A stretch of 18,612 nucleotides of DNA from CAZEFK01 sp964511405 (GTDB lineage: Bacteria; Pseudomonadota; Alphaproteobacteria; Elsterales; Elsteraceae), in contig CAZEFK010000145.1 in assembly GCA_964511405.1 (NCBI GenBank), positions 1 through 18,612 on the forward strand. Direction: 5' to 3'. The position numbers and the translations under genes are program-made. Under the pieces are notes generated by a model. That model had not been told where the DNA came from and searched no databases. It saw only the letters and a list, made by a program, of their open reading frames with translations. Position 1 is the first letter of the stretch. Every line of letters starts with the position of its first letter. Shown here one piece after another: positions 1-6,769 of the stretch.

Positions 1-2658
1 GGCCGTCCCGTCCCTGGACGCCGTCACGATCCGCCGGCCGTCGGCGCTGAACGCCGCGGTCCGCACTTGATCGTCATGCCCGTCGAGCAGGGCGAGCGCG
101 GCCCCGGTCTCGGCATCCCAGAGCCGCGCGGTGCGGTCCTCGGACGCCGTGACCACCCGCCGGCCGTCGGGGCTGAACGCGGCGTCGGTCACGGCGGCGC
201 GATGGCCGCGCAGGAGCCCGGCCGTCAGGTCCCGGCCGGCGGCATCGATCAGGTCGTTCCAGGCCCCGATCCAGAACGGCCGCTCGGGGTCGGCCAGATC
301 GGCCGGCAGCACGGCCCGCGCCAGCAGGGCCGCGCGCTCATAGCGACCGTGCTGGACCTCCAGCCGGATCTGGGCGGTCATCAACTGCGATTGCGCCAGC
401 AGCGCGGCGCTCCTTTCCACCGCCAGCCGGGCGGCGTTCGCCTCGGCGCGCCGAGCGTTGCCGGCCGCGATCTCCCGCTGCTCGCTGGCCGATTTCCAGA
501 ACCAGCCCGCGACGGCCGCCAGACCCAGCGCCAGGACGAGGCCGACAGCCGTGACGCGCGCGATGCGCTTCGACGCCCGCGCGGCTTCGACCTGGCGATC
601 GAGGCGCTCCTGCTGGATGGCCCGCTCGGCCGCGACCCGCGCCGCGTCTGCCGCGATCGACGCCTCCACGAACGCGACCACCGGCGGCTCAACCTCGTCG
701 CGCCGGGCCGCCAGCAGGTCCCGGGCCTCGGCCAGCCGCCGTCCCGGCGGCAGCAGCAGGTCGTCGGGACCGCCGCCGGCGCGCCAGCGCGCTTCGTCGG
801 CGCGGATGCGCGCCAGCACGCGCAGCATGCCGCGGTCGTCGGCGACCAGGTCGCGCAGCCGCGGCCAGCGGGCGATCAGCGCTTCATGCGCCAGTCTGAG
901 CGTGGCCCCGTCGCCCGCCGCGTCGGCGACCAGCAGGCGCGCGGCGACCAGGGCTTCGACCGCCTGCCGGCGCTCGGGCGTGCTCGCGGCCAAGCTGCGC
1001 GCGACCGGCCGCGCCGTCGCCTCGGCCTGGTCGTCACGGATGGTCACGAGCGCCCGCAGCAGCCCCGGCAGGCTCGCCCGCACCGGCTCGGGCAGCGCCT
1101 GCTCCACCTGCCGCGCGCGCTCGGCGATCGCGCCCTCCAGCCCGCCCAGCCGGTGGTAGGCCTCGAAGGTCAGCATCCCGGCCTCGGTGCGCTGGGCCCA
1201 CAGCTGCTCCAGCAGGAAGGACAGCAGCGGCAGGGCGGCCGGATCCCGCCCGACGGCCCGCCGGATCGCCTCGTCGAGCGGGAGGTCGCGGCGCCCGTCG
1301 ATCTCGAACTGCAGGCCGGCCTCGCGCGCCGGCTGGCGGATGACCTGGCCGATCTCGCTCTCGTCGGGCGGCACCACCAGATAGCGCGCCTCGGCGGGAG
1401 CGAGCGTAGCCAGTGCCGGCAGGCGCTCCAGGCGGTCGAAGAAGTCGCTGCGCAACGTCGCGACGACCCACACCACCCCGCAGTCGGCCAGCGCCGCCAG
1501 CGCCATGACGAAGCGGTCGCGACCATCGCCGGCAGCGGGATCCTGTGTGAACAGCTCGTCCAGCTGATCGACCACCAGCACCAGCCGCGCCTCGGCCTGG
1601 GCGGTCAGCTGCGCGGTTGCCGCGGCGGCTGCCAGCCCCTGCCGAATGGGACGGGCGGCCTGCATCGGGGCATCGCGGAGCAGTCCGGCCAGGCTGTCGG
1701 CGGTCTCCGCGAACGGCGCTGCGCCGAGCTCGGGCAGGGCGTCCGGGCCGAGGATCGCGTGGGCCAAGGCCGCGATCGGATCGCCGCCCGGCCGCAGCAC
1801 GGCGTGGCGGCACAGCGCGACGCGGCCGATCATGCCCTGCAGCTTCAGATCGGGCAGCAGCCCTGCCTTGACCAGGCTGGACTTGCCCGAGCCCGAGCCG
1901 CCCATGACCAGCACGAACGCCCGCCCGTGCGCCGCCCGGGCCGCCAGCAGCGCGCGCAGCTCATGCCGGGCCCGGGTGCGGCCGAAGAAGATCGGCGCGT
2001 CGTCGAGCTCGAACGACCGCAGCCCGACGAACGGCGGCTTGTGCCAGCGGACGCCCTCGGTGCTGGTGCCCTGCGGCAGGCGGCGCTCGAGCAGACCGTA
2101 CAGGTGGTCGTAGAGCTGGGTCTCGAACTCGTCCGATGTGCCGAAGGTCTGGAAGGCGGCGGTGAAGGACTTGGCGTCGGCGTCCTGGAACCAGCGCCGG
2201 ATGAAGTCTTCGACCAACCGTTTCTGCTGACGCTGACGCTCCAGCTCGTCGTCGTCGTCGAGCGAGCCGACGATCGGCGCCGACTTGCGGTAGACCAGCA
2301 GATCCGGGACATGGTTGGCCTTGGCATGCGCCAAGGCGTCCTCGAACTCCCATTCGGTGCCGGTCACCGGGCGGTTGGAGATCGCGCCGCGGAATTCGGT
2401 GTCAGGCAGCAGGACGCCCAGGCGCGACCACAGGATCACCACCACGATGTCGGTCGTGCGCGGTGGCGGGATGTTGCGGAAGTCCTGGAAATGATGGGTC
2501 GCGACCAGCGGTTCGCGCTCCCACAGCACGGCCTCCAGGCGCAGATGGTAGGCGAACTCGCGGCCGAGACGCTCGATCAGGCGCTCGGCCAGCAGCCGCT
2601 CGGGCCGCACGTCGGACGGCGAGGACACGAAGACCCGGACGAGACGCCGCTGGTCCAT
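1..2658 (-). CDS. DUF4062-nSTAND1 ATPase-TM-WD40 signalling protein (3' end cut by window)
   Basis: The frame is open for 886 codons, from an ATG at 2658 to base 1, with no stop; the C-terminus lies outside. Residues 1-125 resemble DUF4062 (TIR-like fold): VFVSSPSDV at 9-17, DIVVVILWSRLG at 70-81, GTEWEFED at 100-107. An nSTAND1-type NTPase starts near 209 (FVGLRSFE, then FFGR). It has Walker A GGSGSGKS at 253-260 and a Walker B-like LVLVVDQLDELF at 359-370. A hydrophobic segment at about 702-721 is flanked by charged, helix-rich stretches that could be coiled coil. WD40 repeats start near 815: one is complete (TASEDRTARLWD, 837-848) and the second is cut. STAND proteins are ligand-triggered oligomerising switches in signalling and antiviral defence; the WD40 part usually senses and the N-terminus usually acts. 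The gene lies 93 bp downstream of the hybrid kinase gene. No strong ribosome site precedes the ATG. The architecture is secure; the function is inferred. Confidence 0.86.
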   Translation of the reverse strand, partial: MDQRRLVRVFVSSPSDVRPERLLAERLIERLGREFAYHLRLEAVLWEREPLVATHHFQDFRNIPPPRTTDIVVVILWSRLGVLLPDTEFRGAISNRPVTGTEWEFEDALAHAKANHVPDLLVYRKSAPIVGSLDDDDELERQRQQKRLVEDFIRRWFQDADAKSFTAAFQTFGTSDEFETQLYDHLYGLLERRLPQGTSTEGVRWHKPPFVGLRSFELDDAPIFFGRTRARHELRALLAARAAHGRAFVLVMGGSGSGKSSLVKAGLLPDLKLQGMIGRVALCRHAVLRPGGDPIAALAHAILGPDALPELGAAPFAETADSLAGLLRDAPMQAARPIRQGLAAAAATAQLTAQAEARLVLVVDQLDELFTQDPAAGDGRDRFVMALAALADCGVVWVVATLRSDFFDRLERLPALATLAPAEARYLVVPPDESEIGQVIRQPAREAGLQFEIDGRRDLPLDEAIRRAVGRDPAALPLLSFLLEQLWAQRTEAGMLTFEAYHRLGGLEGAIAERARQVEQALPEPVRASLPGLLRALVTIRDDQAEATARPVARSLAASTPERRQAVEALVAARLLVADAAGDGATLRLAHEALIARWPRLRDLVADDRGMLRVLARIRADEARWRAGGGPDDLLLPPGRRLAEARDLLAARRDEVEPPVVAFVEASIAADAARVAAERAIQQERLDRQVEAARASKRIARVTAVGLVLALGLAAVAGWFWKSASEQREIAAGNARRAEANAARLAVERSAALLAQSQLMTAQIRLEVQHGRYERAALLARAVLPADLADPERPFWIGAWNDLIDAAGRDLTAGLLRGHRAAVTDAAFSPDGRRVVTASEDRTARLWDAETGAALALLDGHDDQVRTAAFSADGRRIVTASRDGTA

Positions 2659-2751
2659 CGCAGCAGCCCAGCCATTCCGATAATTTGAAGTGTACTGCGT
2701 TTGCGGGCCCCCGAGGACCCGTCACGCTCGACACCATCGGCGCAGCTGCCG
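2659..2751 (-). other. Gap between the hybrid kinase and STAND genes, with a small hairpin and an AT-rich patch
   Basis: This 93-bp gap separates two same-strand genes. On the minus strand it holds GGGTCC-TCGG-GGGCCC, a 6-bp stem with one G-T pair. No T-run follows, so it is a poor candidate for an intrinsic terminator. Nearer the STAND ATG is CTTCAAATTATC, the most AT-rich patch here, which could be a -10 region for the STAND gene's own promoter. No convincing -35 was found. Co-transcription with the kinase is equally possible. Confidence 0.3.
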
Positions 2752-4950
2752 CTACGGCAAAGCGGGCGGAAACGACGCTCCCGACGCCCGCCGCCGGCGG
2801 TACTCCGCGGCCAGGCCGAGCAGCGCCTGCGCGCCGAACGGCTTGGCGATCGAGCCGTCCATGCCGGCCTGGCGGCAGCGTTCCATCTCGTCGGGCATGG
2901 CGTCCGCGGTCATCGCGAGGATCGGCACTCGAGCCGCGGCGCCGGGCAGGGCGCGGATGCGCGCGGTGGCCCCCAAGCCGTCCAGGACCGGCATGTGCAC
3001 GTCCATCAGCACCAGGTCGAAGGGCTGCCGGGCGACCGCGGCCACCGCCGCCTCGCCGTCCCCCGCCAGCACCACATGATGGCCGCCGCACTCCAGGATG
3101 GCGCGGACCAGCTCGCGGTTCATGGCCATGTCATCGACCACCAGCACCGAGGCGCCGCGCTGGCCATCGGCCGCCGCGGCCGGCTCGCCGGCGGCCTCCG
3201 CCGGCCCCGCGGCCGGCAGCCAGGCGGTGAACCAGAAGGTGCTGCCGGCGCCGGCGCGGCTGTGCACGCCGATCTCGCCGCCCATCATCTCGACCAGGCG
3301 CTTGGAGACGGCGAGGCCCAGGCCAGTGCCGTCGTGACGCTGGGCGCCAACCGGGCCGGCCTGGCTGAACTCCTTGAACAGCAGGTGCCGTTGCCCGTCG
3401 GCGATGCCCGCGCCGGTGTCGGATACCGAGAACCGGACGCGCCCCGGCGACGCCACCGACAGGGTCAGCGTGATCCCGCCCTCGGCCGTGAACTTGACGG
3501 CGTTGCCCATCAGGTTCAGCAGCACCTGGCGCAGCCGGCCGGCGTCGCCGACGACCGTGCGCGGCAGGTCGGGCGGCAGCTCGGACAGGCTCACCGCCAG
3601 GCCCTTCTCGAACGCGGCCGAGGCCACGATCGCCCGCACCGACTCCAGCAGCTCGGGTAGCTCGAACGGCGCCGGCTCCAGCCGCATCGCGCCCGCCTCG
3701 ATCTTCGACAGATCCAGCACGTCGTTCAAGATCGCCATCAGGTGGCGGCCGGCGTCGCGCACGAAGCCGAGCTGGCGCTTGCGCTCGGGATCGGCCTCGC
3801 CCGCCATCAGAAGGTCGGCGAAGCCGATGATGCCGGTCATCGGCGTGCGGATCTCGTGACTCATCATGGCCAGGAAGCGCGACTTCTGGCGGTTTGCCGA
3901 ATCGGCCTGGGCCCGGGCCTCCGCCACCGCGGCCATACGCTGGCGCTCGCGCTCGAACTGCCGACCCAGCACCAGCCCGGCACCGGCGACAAGGGCGCAG
4001 ACCATGGCGATCAACGGGCCGAAGGTCACCAGCTGTAGCCGCCAGGCGCGGAACGCCTGGGCGTCGTCCAGGGCCGCCATCACTTCCAGGTCGGTTCTCG
4101 GCACCAGGGCGACGCTGGCCGTGGCGCAGCAGCCGGCGCCGGTCCGGCGGAACGACGCCGGCCGGCCGTCGGCGCCCGCGGCAGCCAGCCGCGCCGTCAG
4201 GTCGGGCTCGGCCGCAGCCCGGCCGTCTCGCGCCGGGAAGCGGGCGAGCAGGGTGCCGTCGCGCAGCGCGAAGGCGACCTGGATGCCCGACTGCAAGCCG
4301 ACCTTGGCCAGTGCGGTGTGGAAGAAGGCGGGCCCGACCACGCCCAGGGTCAGCCCGGCGAACTGCCCCTCGATGTCGTGGCGTCGCCGCGCGAAGGTCA
4401 CCGCACGGTCGCTGCCGGGCAGCGCCGGCAGGGCGACCGCGATCTCGGGTCCGCGCCGATCGCGCAGCGCCGCAAAAATGGGGCTGCCGGCCAGCGACAG
4501 CGACGGTGCCCCCTCCGGCCCCATGGAGGTCCCGACCAGCGTGCCGGCGGCATCGGTCCAGGCCAGCTCCGACAGCCCGGGCATGCCCTGCTGGATGGCG
4601 TGCAGCTCGGGATAGTCGTTGCGCACGGGCCGGGTCACGTCCAACAGGTCGTCGACGCGGTCCAGCGCCTGGGCCACGTCGCCAACGCCGGCTTCGGCAT
4701 AGCTGGCCAGGATCGCCGCCAGGTTCGCGGTCAGGGCCCGGGCGTTGTCGCCCTCGGTGCCGGCGATCTCCCGGAGATTCCAGAGATAGAGCAGCGCGAT
4801 CGCAACCGCCAGCGCCGTCCCGGCCGCCGCGATGCCCGCGCGCGAGGCCCGGCCAAGCATGCGGCGCAGCCCGTCCGCCCAACGGACGAGGACTTGGCGA
4901 GGCGCGCCGCGGTGCTGCACCGCACAGAAGAACTCTGAAAACAGGGCCAT
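2752..4950 (-). CDS. Membrane-bound hybrid sensor histidine kinase with C-terminal receiver
   Basis: This 732-residue protein has a short cytoplasmic N-terminus and a TM helix at about 41-58. A periplasmic sensor of about 245 residues, probably Cache-like, is followed by a second TM at about 306-328. The HisKA H-box MSHEIRTP carries phospho-acceptor His365. The ATPase domain has N483 in the N-box (LMGNAVKFT), DTGAGI at 511-516 and GTGLGL at 541-546. The receiver domain begins near 600: acidic pair D606-D607, phospho-acceptor Asp650 (LVLMD) and Lys703. Signal therefore probably passes His365 to Asp650, then to an outside Hpt protein. No Hpt protein or DNA-binding response regulator is encoded here, so the output is unknown. 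The sensor has a vicinal cysteine pair, C274-C275. The ATG at 4950 is preceded by GGGAGA 11 nt upstream, inside a hairpin. Met31 is an alternative start that would keep both TM helices. Confidence 0.93.
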   Translation of the reverse strand: MALFSEFFCAVQHRGAPRQVLVRWADGLRRMLGRASRAGIAAAGTALAVAIALLYLWNLREIAGTEGDNARALTANLAAILASYAEAGVGDVAQALDRVDDLLDVTRPVRNDYPELHAIQQGMPGLSELAWTDAAGTLVGTSMGPEGAPSLSLAGSPIFAALRDRRGPEIAVALPALPGSDRAVTFARRRHDIEGQFAGLTLGVVGPAFFHTALAKVGLQSGIQVAFALRDGTLLARFPARDGRAAAEPDLTARLAAAGADGRPASFRRTGAGCCATASVALVPRTDLEVMAALDDAQAFRAWRLQLVTFGPLIAMVCALVAGAGLVLGRQFERERQRMAAVAEARAQADSANRQKSRFLAMMSHEIRTPMTGIIGFADLLMAGEADPERKRQLGFVRDAGRHLMAILNDVLDLSKIEAGAMRLEPAPFELPELLESVRAIVASAAFEKGLAVSLSELPPDLPRTVVGDAGRLRQVLLNLMGNAVKFTAEGGITLTLSVASPGRVRFSVSDTGAGIADGQRHLLFKEFSQAGPVGAQRHDGTGLGLAVSKRLVEMMGGEIGVHSRAGAGSTFWFTAWLPAAGPAEAAGEPAAAADGQRGASVLVVDDMAMNRELVRAILECGGHHVVLAGDGEAAVAAVARQPFDLVLMDVHMPVLDGLGATARIRALPGAAARVPILAMTADAMPDEMERCRQAGMDGSIAKPFGAQALLGLAAEYRRRRASGASFPPALP

Positions 4951-4951
4951 G

Positions 4952-4967
4952 GGGAGAGTGTTCTCCC
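4952..4967 (-). promoter_or_regulatory. Hairpin holding the hybrid kinase ribosome-binding site
   Basis: On the minus strand the sequence is GGGAGA-ACAC-TCTCCC, a perfect 6-bp stem with a 4-nt loop, ending one base before the ATG at 4950. The 5' arm GGGAGA is the only Shine-Dalgarno-like sequence for this start. If the stem forms in the mRNA it would mask that site, so translation may be damped or conditional. The stem is seen directly; the regulatory role is inferred. Confidence 0.4.
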
Positions 4968-5126
4968 TTGGCCGTTATTGCTTCGTTACCGGAAGCGATG
5001 AACGATTCCTTAAGCGCTGCCGCGCGGCCGGCCGCTACTGTGCCAACGCCCTGGCCGCCGACACAGACAGCCGACGGCGATGGTCGTCGACGACGTAGAG
5101 GGTGACCGGCATTTCGATGGCGGTTC

Positions 5127-5144
5127 GGTGCGGACTTCCGCGCG
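5127..5144. promoter_or_regulatory. Operator-like dyad, upstream copy
   Basis: GGTGCGGACTTCCGCGCG is an imperfect palindrome centred at 5135/5136, with 6 of 8 arm bases paired. It matches the copy at 5159-5176 at 15 of 18 positions, and the centres are 32 bp apart, about three helical turns. The pair lies upstream of the sigma-54-like promoter at enhancer distance. It does not match the NtrC consensus. The binding protein is unknown. Confidence 0.4.
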
Positions 5145-5158
5145 GACGACGCAGCGTC

Positions 5159-5176
5159 GGTGTGGAATTCCGCACG
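5159..5176. promoter_or_regulatory. Operator-like dyad, downstream copy
   Basis: GGTGTGGAATTCCGCACG is a near-perfect palindrome centred at 5167/5168, with 7 of 8 arm bases paired. It is the better of two related dyads. Its centre is about 64 bp upstream of the -24 GG of the sigma-54-like promoter, or about 88 bp upstream of the expected transcription start. That is a usual position for an enhancer-binding activator. It could instead serve the leftward kinase gene. Confidence 0.45.
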
Positions 5177-5229
5177 ACGGCCCCGCGATCGGGCGAACGG
5201 ACACCGCGGCGCCCACGAAGATCCGAGGC

Positions 5230-5245
5230 TGGCATGATTTCTGCT
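5230..5245 (+). promoter_or_regulatory. Sigma-54-type -24/-12 promoter candidate
   Basis: TGGCATG-ATTTC-TGCT matches the sigma-54 consensus TGGCACG-N4-TTGCW, with the invariant GG (5231-5232) and GC (5243-5244) exactly 10 bases apart. The -12 element reads CTGCT instead of TTGCT. Transcription would begin near 5256 and run into the solute-binding-protein gene through a leader of about 220 bases. Two related dyads lie upstream at enhancer distance. The match was made by eye. Confidence 0.45.
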
Positions 5246-5473
5246 GGCGGTTCCCGCAAAAGCGCGCGCCGCCGAGCGGCGGCAAACAGCCCGGGGCGGA
5301 GCACGCGATGACATCCGGATTCGGCCGGCGCGTCATGCGCTACGATGCGTGGCTGGATCGGCTGTTCGGGGTACATCGACCGGCGACGAGCCTGGGTCCT
5401 GTCCAACCAAAGGCGCCGAGACGGCTGCCGCCCAGCCGGCCCGAGCGCCAAAACGATCGGGAGGAACACATCC

Positions 5474-6193
5474 ATGAGGCTTCTTCATCTAGCAGGCGCC
5501 CTGGCCTTGCTGACGGCTGGACCCGCACTGGCCGGGCCAGCCTTCGTCACGGCCGACCTGCCGCCCTTCGCCATCCATGACGAGCAGCAGCCGGGCTTCA
5601 CCGTCGAGCTGACGCGCGCCGCGGCGGCGCGCGCCGGCATTCCCTTCTCGCCGACCTTCCTGCCCTGGGCGCGCGCCCAGGAAACCGCGCAAACCGATCC
5701 GGACACCTTCATCCTGGGCCTGACGCGCACGCCCGACCGCGAGCCCAAATACCAATGGGTGGCCGACCTGCTGACGGCCAAGGTGGCCTTCGTCTCGGTC
5801 AAGCCCAAGCCGCCCATCGACAGCGTCGAGCAGGCCAAGTCGCTGGCCGACATCACGGTCCGCGCCAAGACGCCGTTCGAGGAGCTGCTGCGCACGGCCG
5901 GCATCGCCGCCGTCACCGCCGTCCAGACCGAGGAGGCCAACGCCAAGAAGATCAAGGACGGCCACACCGACGCCTGGCTGACCTACGACCTGCGCGCCCG
6001 GTTCGTCTGGCAGCGCGTCGGCGGTGATCCGGCCCTGCTGGTGATCGGCCGGCCCTTGACCGAGGAGCACATCTATCTCGCGGCCAATCCCAAGGCCGAT
6101 CCGGTGGTCGCGGCGCATCTGGCCAAGGCCGTGGGCGAGCTGCGCGCCGGCGGCGATTATGACCGCCTGTTCGCCAAGTATTTCGGCGGCTGA
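5474..6193 (+). CDS. Periplasmic solute-binding protein, family 3 (amino-acid type), orphan
   Basis: The protein has 239 residues. The start at 5474 is set by GGGAGGA at 5459-5465, 8 nt upstream, and by a clear Sec signal peptide (MRLLHLAGALALLTAGPALA, cleavage after Ala20). An in-frame ATG at 5345 would bury the signal peptide and is rejected. The mature protein opens with VTADLPPFA and GFTVELTRAAAARAG, the usual start of SBP_bac_3 proteins that bind polar amino acids and similar small ligands. The length fits that family. No permease or ATPase gene lies nearby, so it is an orphan component or a co-sensor. The divergent neighbour is a kinase with a periplasmic sensor. The GNAT gene begins 3 bp after the stop. 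A sigma-54-like promoter lies upstream. The family is fairly sure; the ligand is unknown. Confidence 0.88.
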   Translation: MRLLHLAGALALLTAGPALAGPAFVTADLPPFAIHDEQQPGFTVELTRAAAARAGIPFSPTFLPWARAQETAQTDPDTFILGLTRTPDREPKYQWVADLLTAKVAFVSVKPKPPIDSVEQAKSLADITVRAKTPFEELLRTAGIAAVTAVQTEEANAKKIKDGHTDAWLTYDLRARFVWQRVGGDPALLVIGRPLTEEHIYLAANPKADPVVAAHLAKAVGELRAGGDYDRLFAKYFGG

Positions 6194-6196
6194 GCC

Positions 6197-6712
6197 TTGG
6201 AGCGGTTCGAGACCGCCAGGCTCACGGCCGAGCGGCTGCGCCCGGACCACCTGGCCGACCTGGTGGCGCTGCATCTCGACCCCGAGGTGTCGCGCTACCT
6301 GGGCGGCGTGCGGTCGGCCGATGACACCGCCGCTTATTTGAGCCGCAACCTCGCCCACTGGGCCCAGCATGGCTTCGGGCTGTGGGTGCTGCGAACGCGC
6401 GACGGGCAGTTCGCCGGCCGGGCCGGGATCCGACATGTGATGCTGGGCGAGGTGCCAGAGGTCGACGTCGCCTACGCCCTGCCACGGCACCTCTGGGGGC
6501 AGGGCCTGGCCAGCGAGATCGCCCCCGCCCTCGCCGAGATCGGCCTCGGGCGGCTGCGCCTGCCGTCGCTGGTCGGCTTCGCGTCACCCGGCAACGCCGC
6601 GTCCCGCCGGGTCCTGGAGAAATCCGGGTTCGGCCTGGACCGGACGACCACCTTCAAGGGCGAGACGGTCGTGGCCTATCGGCGCCGGGCCGTACCCTTA
6701 CCTCCCGGGTAA
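6197..6712 (+). CDS. GNAT N-acetyltransferase, RimJ/RimL type
   Basis: This protein has 171 residues and starts at a TTG (6197), 3 bp after the stop of the solute-binding protein. Translation is probably coupled, as no good ribosome site is seen. It opens ERFETARLTAERLRPDH, then LDPEVSRYLGG, as in Acetyltransf_3 proteins. The acetyl-CoA loop is LWGQGLASE at 99-107. PGNAASRRVLEKSGF at 131-145 is the typical C-terminal motif. Such enzymes move an acetyl group from acetyl-CoA to amines, including protein N-termini and small molecules. Nothing here defines the substrate. The TTG start fits the family's N-terminus, because starting later would lose the first beta strand. Confidence 0.87.
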   Translation: MERFETARLTAERLRPDHLADLVALHLDPEVSRYLGGVRSADDTAAYLSRNLAHWAQHGFGLWVLRTRDGQFAGRAGIRHVMLGEVPEVDVAYALPRHLWGQGLASEIAPALAEIGLGRLRLPSLVGFASPGNAASRRVLEKSGFGLDRTTTFKGETVVAYRRRAVPLPPG

Positions 6713-6769
6713 TCGCTTCCCGGCCGGTCGGCGGCGACAGTGGCGCCGTTCGACCGACGGGAGTCCATC

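Larger units (their letters stand above)
4951..5473. other. Divergent intergenic region, 523 bp
   Basis: No convincing gene was seen between the hybrid kinase (leftward) and the solute-binding protein (rightward). Going right, it contains a hairpin at the kinase ribosome site, an AT-richer patch at about 4970-5015 that may hold the kinase promoter (with GCTTC/GAAGC inverted arms), two similar dyads at 5127-5176, a sigma-54-like element at 5230-5245 and a leader of about 220 bp to the next start. Short open frames occur in the leader but none has good support. No tRNA or known riboswitch was recognised. Confidence 0.6.

Noticed and set aside
67..2688. A plus-strand open frame of 873 codons
   Set aside because: It is antisense to the STAND gene. 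The minus strand shows clear Walker A, Walker B and WD40 motifs, while this frame gives an Arg/Gln/Gly-rich product with no domain. High GC makes such shadow frames common.
2705..2720. GC-rich hairpin after the kinase gene as an intrinsic terminator
   Set aside because: Stem of only 6 bp with a G-T pair, and no T-run on the minus strand.
5035..5112. Short minus-strand peptide beginning MPVTLYVVDDH, resembling the start of a response regulator
   Set aside because: Only 25 codons, no ribosome site near the ATG, and the likeness stops after a few residues. It could be a remnant but cannot be supported.
3131..5314. A minus-strand open frame of 727 codons in another frame over the kinase
   Set aside because: Low-complexity Arg/Ala/Gly product overlapping the well-supported histidine kinase frame.
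5345..5473. Upstream in-frame start for the solute-binding protein
   Set aside because: It would add 43 residues before a clear signal peptide. The ATG at 5474 has a strong ribosome site.
5308..5580. Plus-strand open frame in the leader of the solute-binding-protein gene, with a fair ribosome site
   Set aside because: It runs out of frame into the signal-peptide region of the real gene and the product has no recognisable features. A short leader peptide is possible but unproven.
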